A stretch of 64,000 nucleotides of DNA, from assembly GCA_016800925.1 (NCBI GenBank), contig JABCPU010000309.1, positions 16,666 to 80,665 of the forward strand, read 5' to 3'. How positions within the stretch are numbered: position 1 is the first letter of the stretch; each line of letters opens with the position of its first letter. The DNA comes from Suillus spraguei (Eukaryota > Basidiomycota > Agaricomycetes > Boletales > Suillaceae). Shown one piece after another: positions 43,279 through 55,227 of the stretch. The notes under the pieces were generated by a model. It searched no databases and was not told where the DNA came from. It saw nothing but the letters and a program-made list of their open reading frames with translations. A program made the position numbers and the translations under genes.

Positions 43279-45102
43279 ATGGCTCCATCAGGATCCACAA
43301 GCCCGACAGCCCCAGTGGTGGGCAACACTCGTCTCAGAAAAACAACAGCAAACAAACCGCTACTCGCCTCCAGCAAGTCAATCGAAGAACACATAGAAGG
43401 TACAAGTATAAGAACAGATATAACTAACATAATCACAGCAAAGAAGCTCCTAAACACGCATGGCCTAGTTCTCCCAACAGCAGGAACTATGCTCACGCAA
43501 ATAGTAACAGCAATCTTCGAATTCAGCGCCTCGGCAGGTCTAGGATCTACCCACGCCGAGATACTCAGGGCTATTGCCATGGTTTTGTATGACGCGGAAC
43601 GCGCGATGGACATGACCAACATCATCAACAAGATCGAAACACTCATAGGCGGCCCCCTAACAATCATGGTAGAGAAGGCTGAGGAATTAGCGCAATCAAC
43701 AGACAAGCATAAAGAGGCACTAGAGGAGGCAGTAAAAGAGGTGCGTACTAATCTTAGTGAATCACTTGAGGGAATAGATAAGGCCACAAAGAGCGCAACG
43801 CAAGCGATTCAGAATCATACCAACGCAGAGGCAGTACTCAACGGGTCTGAAGGACCTAGATCCTATGCAGCGGCAGCGAAAGCGCCGATCCCTGGCCCAC
43901 TAACGAAACTTCTTTCACGCAACGAAGGTCAAACGAGACAGATTTTGATAGATAGAAGATCACTCTTCATGCCTAAGGACGCCACCACACAGCTCACAGA
44001 GACACAGTTGGTCACCAAGGCAAAACTAGCCATCGAAATGATGAACAAGGACGACATCCCAACTCCGGACGACCTCACCTTCGTATCAGCACGCAAACTC
44101 CCTCACGGGGGCATCATATACGAACTCAACTCCAAGGAGTCAACGGAATGGTTCAACATCCCAACAAATCGCAGCAACTTCTTGGAACGATTCGGCTACA
44201 ACGTCACCATCAAAGACCGCACGTTCCACGTCCTGATGGAAAACGTCCCGATCTCGTTCGTCCCAGAATCTAATGCAGCCATAGACGACATCGAGAAGAA
44301 GGCTGCTTTCGCCCCAAAAACCATCCTGAAGGCTAAGTACATCAAACCAATAGCGAGACGCAACCCGAACCAGAGAACAGCTCACATTATACTAACCTTC
44401 AATTCTAGGGAGAGCGCGAATCACGCCATCAAATTCGGGTTATCGGTAGCCAGCAAAAGAGTATATGGACGCAAACTTCTACCAGAACCATCAAGATGTC
44501 TCAAGTGCCACTCCTTCGACGGCAACCACATGGCAACAGACTGCCCCAAGGATATTGACACATGCGGAACGTGTGGAGAACAACATCGCACAGCAATGTG
44601 CAAGGTAGACGACCCCAACAACTACTACTGCACTAACTGTGAAATCAAGGGACACGCAGCATGGAGCCGAGTGTGCCCGACATTCCTAAGCAAGTGGGAA
44701 GCACACAAGAGACGCAACGACGAATCAAGATACCGATTCTACCCAACGGAGGACCCACTTACCTGGGAAAAGATAGACGAACAGCCCAATGAGTGGAACG
44801 AATATCAGCAAGAAGGTAACGGTGATCACACAAACCTAACTAACCAGAATCCCCCCCCACCTCAGCAAAACAGAACGAGAGAAGCAAGACCAATGAAAGC
44901 AAGACTCAATCAACCGCAGCGCCCAAGATTCCCCAACAACATCCCATTAGGAAGTCAATCGCGTCTCACAGATATGTGGACACAGCAAGAAAACGCGCCA
45001 GACACCCAACCTCAACGCTCTCATTCCGCTGCCTCAAGAGACTCTTTCTTCTCAACACTCAACTACACGCAAGACGGCAACGCGGCCAGCGGCTGGGACT
45101 AA
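43279..45102 (+). CDS. LINE ORF1, gag-like protein with three zinc knuckles
   Basis: RNA-binding ORF1 protein, 607 residues from ATG 43279 (MAPSGSTSPTAPVVGNTRLR). The frame is open upstream to 43009, but that crosses the target-site duplication at 43099-43112, so codons before 43113 belong to the host flank. It has a helical middle and, near residues 406-465, three cysteine clusters: CLKCHSFDGNHMATDC, CGTCGEQHRTAMC and CTNCEIKGHAAWSRVC. The tail is rich in Gln, Asn and Pro. The stop TAA (45100-45102) overlaps the ORF2 start. Confidence 0.88.
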   Translation: MAPSGSTSPTAPVVGNTRLRKTTANKPLLASSKSIEEHIEGTSIRTDITNIITAKKLLNTHGLVLPTAGTMLTQIVTAIFEFSASAGLGSTHAEILRAIAMVLYDAERAMDMTNIINKIETLIGGPLTIMVEKAEELAQSTDKHKEALEEAVKEVRTNLSESLEGIDKATKSATQAIQNHTNAEAVLNGSEGPRSYAAAAKAPIPGPLTKLLSRNEGQTRQILIDRRSLFMPKDATTQLTETQLVTKAKLAIEMMNKDDIPTPDDLTFVSARKLPHGGIIYELNSKESTEWFNIPTNRSNFLERFGYNVTIKDRTFHVLMENVPISFVPESNAAIDDIEKKAAFAPKTILKAKYIKPIARRNPNQRTAHIILTFNSRESANHAIKFGLSVASKRVYGRKLLPEPSRCLKCHSFDGNHMATDCPKDIDTCGTCGEQHRTAMCKVDDPNNYYCTNCEIKGHAAWSRVCPTFLSKWEAHKRRNDESRYRFYPTEDPLTWEKIDEQPNEWNEYQQEGNGDHTNLTNQNPPPPQQNRTREARPMKARLNQPQRPRFPNNIPLGSQSRLTDMWTQQENAPDTQPQRSHSAASRDSFFSTLNYTQDGNAASGWD

Positions 45103-48100
45103 TGCAGCAAGAACCAACAACACAACACCAACAGAGAACAGACTTCAAAATATGGCAGCAGAACCTTCGCAAATCCTCCAACGCATGGGAACACCTCCTG
45201 AAGAACCTCAATCCCGACAACTTCGACATGGCATGTATACAAGAACCTTTTCTCAACCCTGTGAATCTCGCTAACGCCTCTAGCCTCCGACGCTATTGGG
45301 ATGTGGTATACCCAACCGGCCACCACACGAATCAAAACCGAACGCAAGTGATAATGCTGATCAACAAGAAGATCTCCAAGAACAAATGGCACGCTATCCC
45401 AATCCAATCGACGAACGTCATGGCCATAGAATTATCGGGAGACTTCGGAAAGGTGCGTTTCTATAATATATATAACCCCTGCGACCACGACGGCACCCTG
45501 CATTTCCTCGAAAGACATATGCAAACGGAACATAACGCACGTCGGGCAAACCCTCAACAACTCGCTCAAGGCGAGGAGGAAGTAAATACTGAACATATAA
45601 TTTGGCTAGGCGACTTCAACCGGCACCACCCAATGTGGGAGCTAACTTCAAACAGTCACCTATTCACTGCAGCGAACCTCGACGCCGCAGGTGTACTAAT
45701 AAATCTTCTAGCGCTGTACAATTTAATCCAAGTACTACCCCCGGGAATCGCCACACTGGAAGCATCATCCACGAAGAACCTCACAAGACCCGACAACGTC
45801 TTCTGCTCAGCCCAACTCCAACACGCTTTCACGGCATGCAACGTTGAGTACCACCTAAGACCAGTCATCACTGACCACTTTCCGATCATTAGCTCGCTAG
45901 AATTGCAACCAGAACGCATCAACTGTATACCGCGCCACAATTACAGAGAAGCAGACTGGGACGAAATAAATGAGGCACTAGCAGCGGATCTCAGCACCAT
46001 CCCCCCACCAACTGAGATCATGACGAAAGTTCAATTCGAGGAGGCCTTCGACAACCTCACTTCAATCATCGCGAAGGTAGTAGATGCAAAGGTGCCGAAA
46101 TCGAAACCATCACCCTACGCAAAACGATGGTGGTCAAAAAGCCTGGATATAGAACGAAAGGAAGTACATAAATTAGGCCGCAAATCGAGAGCTAAACTAG
46201 TGTATAGAAACAACCCAATCCACGAACAGTATCGCAAAGCGCGCAACGCCTTCTCAGAAAGCATCAGGAAGGCAAAGGAATCTCACTGGACCGCCTGGCT
46301 GGAAACGATGACCCCAGCCGGGGTATGGAATTTTCACCACTACGCAGCAAGCAACCCAGAAGATCAAATGCACACAAGAATCGCCACGCTCAAGGACCCA
46401 GAACGCAATCATCAAAACTCAACCCAAACCAACGACAGGAAAAGCGAGCTCTTATATGAGGTCTTCTTCAAACCCCCCCCGGCCAATGAGCACGTAGACC
46501 CTAATTATATTTACCCTCCTCCCGTTTGTGAGTTTACACTGATAACGAATGAACAGATAGACAGAGCGATAGCAAAGCTCTCCCCGCACAAAGCCCCTGG
46601 ACCGAATGGAATAAGTAACTGCGTCTTCACCCACTGCGCAGCGCAGCTAGTCCCATTTATGGGACCGATATTTCGAGCGACCTTTACATTAGAAATATAC
46701 CCGGACCAGTGGAAGAAGTCATCAACCATAGTACTGCGCAAACCCGGCAGACCGGACTACAGTCTCCCCAAGGCGTACAGACCGATAACGCTGCTGGACA
46801 CCATGGCCAAAATACTATCCTCATGCGTGGCAGACGACCTCACCTATATAGCCGAAAGACACGATCTCTTAGCAGCAACGCACTTTGGGGGAAGACCAGG
46901 ACGCTCGACCACAGATTCCCTGCACTTACTAACGAAGTTCATTACTGACGCTTGGGCCTCAAGGGAAAATTTTGTTTCCATGTTGTTCCTGGATGTTAAA
47001 GCCGCTTTTCCCAGTGTCGTGGTCAACAAACTCCTCCACAACCTCAAGAAATCAGGAATACCTCAAGAATACATCGATTGGTACAGGAGAAGATTAGACG
47101 GAAGATCAACATCTCTAATCTTTGACGATTTTCAATCGGAATCATTCCAGGTCAAAGGTGGTGTCGATCAAGGCTGTCCCTTATCCCCACTTGCATTCAT
47201 CTTCTACAATACTGACCTACTAAGAGTCGCAGATCCAAGACCCCGCAAGGGAGAACTCAGCTTAGGATTCATAGACGATGTCGCTTTAATAGCGAAAGGT
47301 GAGTCATACGAAGAGGCGAACACTAAGCTAACTAGAATGATGGAGAAGAGAGGAGGCGCGCTACAATGGAGTGAGGAGCATCACGCGGAATTCGAGCTAG
47401 ACAAAACGGCACTGGTATGTCTCGCAAGAAAGCGCGTGCAAAGTGTCACGGACCCACACAAAACAATCCCTGCGCCAAAACCTGCAATCGCCATTCGAAA
47501 TCACACAATACAACCATCGAGCTCGCACAAATTTCTAGGAGTAATAATAGACGAGAACCTTAACTTCAAGGAACATGCAGCCCACGCCCTGGCAAAAGGC
47601 ACAAAGTACATCCTGGCCTGCAACAGGATGATCCGACCCACGAAGGGCATCAAAAGTCGACTAATGAAGAGACTATACGAGGGAGTAGTCATTCCTAAAA
47701 TGTTATATGCAGCTGATGTCTGGTGCGCAGGACTGGTAGCAAAGGGCAAAGGAAAGAAGCTAAATGGACGAGGGGCTCGAGGATTCGCGTCGCAAATGGC
47801 AAGGGTGCAGAGAATGGCAACCCTGATGATAACGGGCGGAATGAGATCCACTGCTACAGATATCCTAGACGCGCACGCTAACATACTTCCCTTTCAACAG
47901 ACACTACGCAAGATATGCCTCAAATCGACCCTCAGAATGACCTCACTCCCAGACTCTCACCCGCTAGCCAGAGACATCAAGATGGCCTACAACTACGGGA
48001 ATGCACGCAACTTTGCCAAACCAAAGCGCCACCCATCCCCGCTTCACAAGCTAATGTACGAATTCAAGGTCAACCCAGCTCGAATGGAGAAGATCCACCC

Positions 48101-49166
48101 AATCCGCCACAATCCAAAGTGGAAGCCGGACGTCGAATTACAGATAGCGAGGAAGAAGAAGGAAGCAGCCGACGAAGATGAGCTGGCGAGGGAAGAGATC
48201 CGAGTATACTCAGACGGTTCGGCCATAGATGGAGGAGTAGGGGCAGCGGCCATTCTCATGCGAGACGGAGAGGTAAAAGACGAACTAAGGTTTTATCTGG
48301 GGAAGGATAGCGAGCACACGGTATATGAGGGAGAGCTAGTGGGGATGATTCTAGCGGTGGAGCTGATTAGAAGAGCAGGAGGGGGAGAATCAATGGCACT
48401 GGGGGTGGACAACCAGGCGGCAATTCGCGCAACGAAAGCATTCAATTCGCAACCCGGACATCACCTAATGGACACCTTTCACGACAGTCTCCGTGAAATC
48501 ATCCCAGACAACAATGGCAAAAGGCTGGTGGTGAGATGGACGCCAGGCCATGTAGGAATACCGGGGAACGAGAAGGCAGATGAGAGGGCAAAAAGGGCAG
48601 CAAGGAAAGACGTCTCGGAGGGGAGACTTCTCCCAAAGTCTCTAAGGACGGCAGCGAAGGATCCCATCACGCTACCAATCAGCAAATCGTCCACACTCCA
48701 GCAGTTTCGAGAGCGAATCAAGGAAGAAGCAGCAAAGGTCATGCACCTTTCCCCCCGTTTCGCTGCCTTACAGACCATAGACCCAACCGCTCCGTCGAAA
48801 CACTTCGCAGGACTCATTGATCAATTCCCGCGTCGTCACAGCTCGCTTCTCTTCCAGCTCAGAACAGGACACATTCCTCTCAACAAACACCTACACCGTA
48901 TAGCGAAGTCAGAAACAGCAACATGCCAACAATGCAACGAAGGAAACGAGTCAGTCCATCACTTCCTTCTCACCTGCCCAGCATACACCAGACAACGCAA
49001 CATACTCAGACAAGAACTAGGAACGAGAGCGCACCATGTGAAGCACATTCTCAATGACGCTGAATGTCTAAAGTCACTGTTCACATTCATAGCCAAAACG
49101 AAAAGATTCGAGCCAACCTTCGGAGACGTATCACCACCAAAGGACAAGAACGACAAAAACAGCTAG
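45102..49166 (+). CDS. LINE ORF2: APE endonuclease, reverse transcriptase, RNase H
   Basis: 1354 residues from ATG 45102 (MQQEPTTQHQQRTDFKIWQQ). Endonuclease motifs: IQEPF (about residue 45), LGDFNRHHPMW (170) and TDHFPI (257). RT: KAPGPNGISN (496), FLDVKAAFPS (628), GVDQGCPLSPLAF and the catalytic FIDDVAL (722), with FIDD in place of the common F/YADD. RNase H: VYSDGSA (1035), EGELVGM, VDNQAAI and HVGIPGNEKADERAK (about 1150). Near the C-terminus is a Cys/His cluster CQQCNEGNESVHHFLLTC (1274). The frame is open to the ORF1 side at 44976, but ATG 45102, overlapping the ORF1 stop as TAATG, is the natural start. Confidence 0.93.
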   Translation: MQQEPTTQHQQRTDFKIWQQNLRKSSNAWEHLLKNLNPDNFDMACIQEPFLNPVNLANASSLRRYWDVVYPTGHHTNQNRTQVIMLINKKISKNKWHAIPIQSTNVMAIELSGDFGKVRFYNIYNPCDHDGTLHFLERHMQTEHNARRANPQQLAQGEEEVNTEHIIWLGDFNRHHPMWELTSNSHLFTAANLDAAGVLINLLALYNLIQVLPPGIATLEASSTKNLTRPDNVFCSAQLQHAFTACNVEYHLRPVITDHFPIISSLELQPERINCIPRHNYREADWDEINEALAADLSTIPPPTEIMTKVQFEEAFDNLTSIIAKVVDAKVPKSKPSPYAKRWWSKSLDIERKEVHKLGRKSRAKLVYRNNPIHEQYRKARNAFSESIRKAKESHWTAWLETMTPAGVWNFHHYAASNPEDQMHTRIATLKDPERNHQNSTQTNDRKSELLYEVFFKPPPANEHVDPNYIYPPPVCEFTLITNEQIDRAIAKLSPHKAPGPNGISNCVFTHCAAQLVPFMGPIFRATFTLEIYPDQWKKSSTIVLRKPGRPDYSLPKAYRPITLLDTMAKILSSCVADDLTYIAERHDLLAATHFGGRPGRSTTDSLHLLTKFITDAWASRENFVSMLFLDVKAAFPSVVVNKLLHNLKKSGIPQEYIDWYRRRLDGRSTSLIFDDFQSESFQVKGGVDQGCPLSPLAFIFYNTDLLRVADPRPRKGELSLGFIDDVALIAKGESYEEANTKLTRMMEKRGGALQWSEEHHAEFELDKTALVCLARKRVQSVTDPHKTIPAPKPAIAIRNHTIQPSSSHKFLGVIIDENLNFKEHAAHALAKGTKYILACNRMIRPTKGIKSRLMKRLYEGVVIPKMLYAADVWCAGLVAKGKGKKLNGRGARGFASQMARVQRMATLMITGGMRSTATDILDAHANILPFQQTLRKICLKSTLRMTSLPDSHPLARDIKMAYNYGNARNFAKPKRHPSPLHKLMYEFKVNPARMEKIHPIRHNPKWKPDVELQIARKKKEAADEDELAREEIRVYSDGSAIDGGVGAAAILMRDGEVKDELRFYLGKDSEHTVYEGELVGMILAVELIRRAGGGESMALGVDNQAAIRATKAFNSQPGHHLMDTFHDSLREIIPDNNGKRLVVRWTPGHVGIPGNEKADERAKRAARKDVSEGRLLPKSLRTAAKDPITLPISKSSTLQQFRERIKEEAAKVMHLSPRFAALQTIDPTAPSKHFAGLIDQFPRRHSSLLFQLRTGHIPLNKHLHRIAKSETATCQQCNEGNESVHHFLLTCPAYTRQRNILRQELGTRAHHVKHILNDAECLKSLFTFIAKTKRFEPTFGDVSPPKDKNDKNS

Positions 49167-49371
49167 ACGCACCCCAATCCCTGTAACAACCCCCCCTTTC
49201 ACCTTAAGCTGGTGTTAACGTCCGCGCCTCGGCCAGGACCATTGAACACGACCCAACATCCACGGACACGCACATATGCATCAATTAGAGTAAATACCGC
49301 ATGTAATGTCTATCATAGGGCTCCGCCCCAACGGACACAAAACAAGGATTCAAAAAAAAAAAAAAAAAAAA

Positions 49372-49385
49372 ATGAGAACCCCAAA
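49372..49385. repeat. Right target-site duplication of the LINE
   Basis: ATGAGAACCCCAAA directly after the A-tail, identical to 43099-43112. Confidence 0.92.
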
Positions 49386-51589
49386 GCTTATGTAAAGGTT
49401 TATTGACTTCCATGTTCAACCACATAACAACCGCTATGACGCTCATCTACAGCCACTTCGTTTCAGCCACGTCAATGACTATCGGTACCTAGCCTAATAA
49501 AACCCTACGACCGCATCCATAATGACATGTTACTGACCCCACAGCATGAAAGTCCGCACACAACGCATTCTGTAAGTGAGGTGAGATGAACAAATGGCAA
49601 GTTGTAACCGTGACGGCGTATAACGGTGCCATGTGCTACAGTATAATCTATGCTGGTGTGTGGAAACAGATCATAGTCTGAAGGGTTTATGGACATTGCT
49701 CAAACTTTTGCTCTAGATTGCGGAAATCCAAGAGGCGCAGAATCTGCAGATGGATAGGGGTGCGACTATGTTTTGGTCTACGAGCTAACAGGGTTTTAGC
49801 TTCGCTCGTGGGCCTGTCATCTTACGTTCGTTAGCGCGGTTTGTTGGGTTTGCTGCGCTTCAACACCCGACCTATAAATATGTCCCAACCGATGCTGCGC
49901 GAGCCATTTTGAATTTCAGCTGATCTCCCGCAATACTTTCTATGCATCTTATCGAGGTTGTTGCTTGTCGAGAGTCACTCAATATCAATAATTTGTATAC
50001 CATTGAACCGAGTTTACAGACATATAGCATTACCTCTCCCACCGAGGCGTAAGTAGCTGCCGCCATGCAATGTACGAGTGGCATCGAGGCTCACGTACTC
50101 GTGGATGGCATATTCATGACACAGTGGGATGCAATAATCACGATATGAAAATGATCATTCTTGTCCGTTCGGCGCATAACGTTATTACGAGCAAGTAACT
50201 GTGATGAAAGAGCTGTGGTCCATCCATGATATCGTTTATGAAGCATTCGGCATGGTGAAAAGAATCGATCTCCTTGAATGTGACATCATCGCGAGTCGAA
50301 GATTTGTGACCGCTTCTTCCCGCAGAATGAATCATAGACCAGACTTATATTCTTGCACTTCAGCCGCAATGAGGGGAAAACATCTTTTAACAGATGCCCA
50401 AGAACACATGACATTCTATTGTGAATGAATGTCTAGGTCATCTGTATAGAGCGAAGGTGTGCGTGAATCACGATATCTGATGTGCCATGAAAAAGGCTAT
50501 CCCAGTAGAATATTGATTCTGTGATTTCAAGTGGACGAAAGAAAATACGTCAACTTAAAGTAGAATCTAGTAACGTCCAAGGGGAGATCATCACGAAACT
50601 GACAATGGGTCTAGGGGAAATTGAGAGGGTTCCAATGGACATAGAAAAGTGGACTATAAGCTCTCTTTGAGCAAAAAGAGCCGAGAGGTAACCAGCAAAA
50701 TTGTGACGGCAAGCGAGTCATGATAGGGATTTTCGAATCCTAGAGTTATCGGTTGTGTATGGATGTACAACCCATTTACTATGATGTATGGTCGAAGGTC
50801 AGTGAAAACATATTATCTGCTGTCATGTTGCCAGGATTCTGCTGTCGATGCTATTTAAGTCATGTAGAGTCACTTATAACTCAGTGGGGACGTACCATTT
50901 GCAGATCCGGCATTTGTCCTGAGTTAAAATTTACACGAACCTCACAAGGCATGTAAGTTCCATCAGCTTCTGTGGGCCATACATATGCTGGACCAACGTC
51001 AAGAGATTGATATGGCCACGCACACGAGAAGGATTGGGAAGGACGATTGTCACTTCCAGCAAACAACAACTTTAATAGTTTGGTTGAATGCAGGTCCTTC
51101 CATAATTGCTTCAAACAACGCCCATCGAGATCATCCGCTGGCCTTGTAGAGCCGTCCTACCTCTCACAATGATCAACACATAGTACGTGGTTGAGCGGCG
51201 CTAGGCTGCTAGGGTCCCAGGGGTAGGGCAGTGCTAGCACAATGTCCGACCCAGTAAGTCACATCATGATCATAGCACCGCATATTAGCCACGGAGTGAC
51301 CTTCGGGCTTTGTTATATTGCGTGGCCGTGGGTCTGACGTATCACTTGTGATAAAACGATAAGCCAGAAGACTGCCTAAAAAAGGCGTTTAGTAAATCAT
51401 TTAGTATGACTCCCAAACACGTTGCTTGCTACCTCAGTTGAAGAGAGCAAGGCTGTGATACTTATGGAGTAGTACTAGTTCAAGTTAGTAAGCCACAGCT
51501 TTCCCTGCTGAACTTTCACACACACTGCCACACAGTTGCACTCTCCGTATTCTCCGTGGTTACATCCAAAAAGCTGACGCGCGTTTGGA
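49386..51589. other. Interval with little content; one WD40-family tail remnant
   Basis: At about 50017-50150 on the plus strand, the peptides YSITSPTEA, then a stop, then VAAAMQCTSGIEAHVL align with RYAVAPETDAEAAAAMQC of WD40 copy 5, a remnant in the opposite orientation. A 77-codon open frame at 50881-51114 on the minus strand (AWPYQSLDVGPAYVWPTEAD) is not recognised. Nothing else can be supported. Confidence 0.45.
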
Positions 51590-51959
51590 ATTGGAATCCT
51601 GAGAGACTAGTACCAAAGGCGCAGACTCTGCACGCATCCAAGACCAGCCAAGAGTGCCCAACTGCAGCTGAGTCTGACATTACGAGACGATAAGCTTTGC
51701 GCCGAGCTGCGACAGGTTATATGGGTCGTGGGCGTGAACCTGTATACCGTGATCATGATCGCCTAGGTGGACATCGCCTCCCGAAGCCAAGCTATTAACA
51801 ACTTGAGGCGCTCCATTAAATAGATTCCTGAAGGCAGAGCTCAATAGTGGATTTGCTGTAGTCAAGCGCCTTACTTAAAATCCAGGTACAACATGTTCAA
51901 CGACACATTATCGTTTGCCACTATCTTCCCCAACCCTCTCACCTAACCTCAGTGTTCCA

Positions 51960-54752
51960 ATGGAGGAAAGATACGGGCTTCAAGAGCGCAAAAAAATCAA
52001 ATGATGTCATTCATGTGGAAGTACTTCAAGTCAATTCGAGTGGGGATCTTCCACTGGATGTTTCTTCCAGAGATCTTGTGAAACGGAGGCTCAAGCAACG
52101 ACATATACAGATGTATGTCTGTGATCGATGTACCAGTATTCCTACTTATTTTTTTGGCTTTCATTCGTCTCTTATCATAGGATAGCTGCAAGTTCCCGAA
52201 TGTCTTACTTTCAAATGTCTCTGACCATCTTCCTAAGATTGCTGGTACTTTGGGTACGGGGCTATTCCTGGGCAGTGGATCACCATTCACACAGCTGGGC
52301 CACTTGGCGCCTTGATTGCATTGCCCTCGTTGGTTCTGTAACATACGCGTAAGTCTACGAGTTGCGCCGGTTCCGCCTACTTGATTTGGTCAGGTCATTG
52401 TGTTCACTCGGAGAGATGACCTCCCTCGCCCCGATATCAGGATCATTTCCCCACTTTGGTTTGTAACTTTCCTTTTAAGATGGAAATGTTGACAGTTAAT
52501 TACCGTCACACAGCCTCCCGTTGGGTAGATCCCGCATTGGATTTGCAGTGAGTGACCTATTTAAGCACTTGTCTCCGACTAACCCCTCATATTATCTAGG
52601 TTGGTTGGGTGCGGTCCATCTTTATCTTCTCACTATGGTTAACCAAGTGTCAATTGTTAGAATTACTTTCTCGTGAGTTCTCATTCTGTGTCCATCGAAC
52701 TTGTGCCTATATTATGATTGCCCCTTCATAAGGGTAACGTGTAAGCGCCAGTTTATCACAACCAATTTAGTATTTCACATTGCTATTTTCAGGTTGTCCG
52801 TCCCTGGGGAAATAGCCGGGAGCACAAATACTGATATCTTTGTGGGATGTGAGTTTCCCGAACTACATTTGACGTCCCTACTGTGTCTCAAGGTCGGAAT
52901 TTTGCCTAGTCACATCATGCTGCAGTTTATACTGTAGTGCTCTGCATCTTACTATGCGCCACCAATATATTTGGCGTAATGTGAGTCGTTGAAAGTTGGT
53001 TGTGCCACATACATTCATTTCTAAATTTTAGATACTTCGGAGAAAGTAGGTCCATTATGCTTTTCAATCCATGTACTAAAGAATGAATAGCCGAATTTGC
53101 TTTTTCCATTCTAAAGTGTAAGTTAGCCTTCAGTCAATATCTGTACAGCAAACTCAGCATGTTTTTTCAGTGATGGTGATGACTGGCCTGATTATAGTTG
53201 GCCTCGTCATTGACCTGGGGGGAGCACCGAATCACCAACGACTTGGTTTTCAAGTATGTAATAATCTTTCAGCGGACTGGTAGACTAATTATCCCAAGTA
53301 CTGGAATAATCCGGGTGCTTTTGCTGGACCTGGACTTGAACTTCGGTATCCTGCACTTGATAGTTTCCTTGGGATATGGAGTGTCATTACTCAAGCTGGA
53401 TTTGCATACCAGGGAATAGAGATAGTAGCTGTGTATGTCATAACTCATCCTGAGCTAATATATATCCACTAACAATTCGGTAGTGCGGCATCTGAAACGG
53501 AGAACCCACGGAGGAATATCGCGAAAGCTATTCGCAGAGTTTTCTATCGATTCTCATCTTCTATGTTGAGCATAATGATACATTACGACGAATAAATTCT
53601 TACAGCTCAGTAGATTCTGGCGTTTTCATTGCAGGGCTCATTGTACTTCAAATAACGAGGACTTATTGACGAGTACTGGCTCCTCCGCAGAGTCGCCATT
53701 TGTGATTGCGATGCAGATTTCAGGAATAAAAGGTGTGTACTTCGGGTCTCCCATAAAGTTACGTCTCATTTGCTTTTGCCATGCAGTGTTACCCGCTGTG
53801 GTAAATGCAGGCTTCATAACCAGCGCATTCTCTGCGGCCAAACTCATTCCTTTTTTGCTCTTCGCGCATCCTCTAGGTTTAGCACTTCGTAAACAAGCAC
53901 CCCAATTCTTCGCTATCTGTACAAAGAAGGGCGTGCCTATTGTGGCAGTGCTCTGTTCGGTATGAATGAACGCTTGTTTAGTCCTAAGCACCGTGGACGC
54001 TGATGTGAGGCCGACAGTGTGCCTTTGCTTTTTTGTCTCTGATGAATATATCATCGGGTGCAGACACTGTGTTCAAGTAAATTTCATGACTCGTCTTGTG
54101 TTCATAATGTGGCTTATGTCGTGTCTTAGCTGGTTCCAATATCTCACCGTCATGGGTGGTTTTTTTGGCTGGCTCTCGATTAATATAACTTACATTTTTT
54201 TCTGTAAGCACCGAACGTATCTATGAATTATCGATGAACTGATAGATTGTGCAGATCGCGGACTGCAGTGCCAAGGCATTGACCGAAGGCAACTCCATTA
54301 CTGGAATCCCTTGCAAGTTACGCGGTATCATCCAAACGCATGGAACCATTACTGATTAAATCTGTAGCCGTGGCTCTCCGTCTGGGGTGCGATTGGTGTA
54401 TGCTATTTATTCTAACAAATGGATATACCGTGTTTTGGGATTTTAATACTTCTGGATTCTTGACATCATGTAAGCCAGTCCTTCTCTACTACGATGAGTC
54501 TGACCAATTATCGCAGATCTGAACATCCCGCTATTTTTTTGGATTATTTCTCTTCTGGAAGATTACACGACGCACGACGATTTGGAAACCTGATGAGATG
54601 GACTTCACTACGGTACGCATTTGACATGTTAGCTTACCTGGGACTCCGACTCACCTGTAATCACTCAGGGTATTCCCACCTGTGAAGAAACTGAAGGTCC
54701 TGAGATCCCTCCGAAAGGCTTTTGGCAGCACATTGCGGCGGTGCTTTTCTGA
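51960..54752 (+). pseudogene. Amino-acid permease, copy 1 (pseudogene)
   Basis: Plasma-membrane APC/YAT-type amino-acid permease by similarity to fungal transporters. It starts at ATG 51960 (MEERYGLQER), but the A-run at about 51988-51996 is longer than in copy 2 and shifts the frame. A second shift lies near 52290 in the GTGLFLGSG glycine-rich motif. Recognisable pieces: RRLKQRHIQM, GPLGALIA, IDLGGAPNHQRLGFQ (intact here, broken in copy 2), SAASETENPRRNIAKAI, VLPAVVNAGFITSAFSA. The TM3-TM4 region (about 52590-52960) does not read as a permease. A T-run insertion near 54535 also changes frame. Final stop at 54750. Confidence 0.82.
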
Positions 54753-55227
54753 CCGAAGTTATGTGTCTGTATCTATATCTATATATATGTATGTATCTGC
54801 GGAACATGTAAACTATGTGTACACTTAAGAAATCTCATGTAATATAGTAACTATGAACGCGGCTTTCGTACTGATATGGTTCGACTTTAGACTTGGGTGA
54901 ACTCGTGTTCCACTGCTACGTTGATGGACAATAAACTTACAATGCGTAGTATAGTATGGCATTCCCGAAACTGAAGTAAGACTAGGTCTTGCACCAAACG
55001 TCACAATTGTCAGTGCTGATATCCGTAAATTGGGCGTCAGCGAGATCACACTGCAGAAAACTGCGATCTGATTTCCAACTCTATGGGTGTTTCATAATTG
55101 GGCCTGCACTTGCAAATCATTCGTCTATCTGAAAATCAACAGGATTTTCATTGTCACAAGTAATAGCAATACAAGGAGATTGAACACTATAGCATTGCGT
55201 GCGCCCTATGATTCCAACGCCACGAAG

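Larger units (their letters stand above)
43113..49371 (+). mobile_element. Full-length non-LTR retrotransposon (LINE), likely intact
   Basis: About 6.26 kb: 166 bp 5' leader, ORF1, ORF2, about 185 bp 3' UTR, and an A-tail of about 20 nt (49352-49371). A perfect 14 bp target-site duplication flanks it. The content (CCHC ORF1; APE, RT and RNase H in ORF2) resembles the fungal Tad-like group, though clade placement would need a tree. No stop or frameshift seen in either ORF. Confidence 0.94.
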
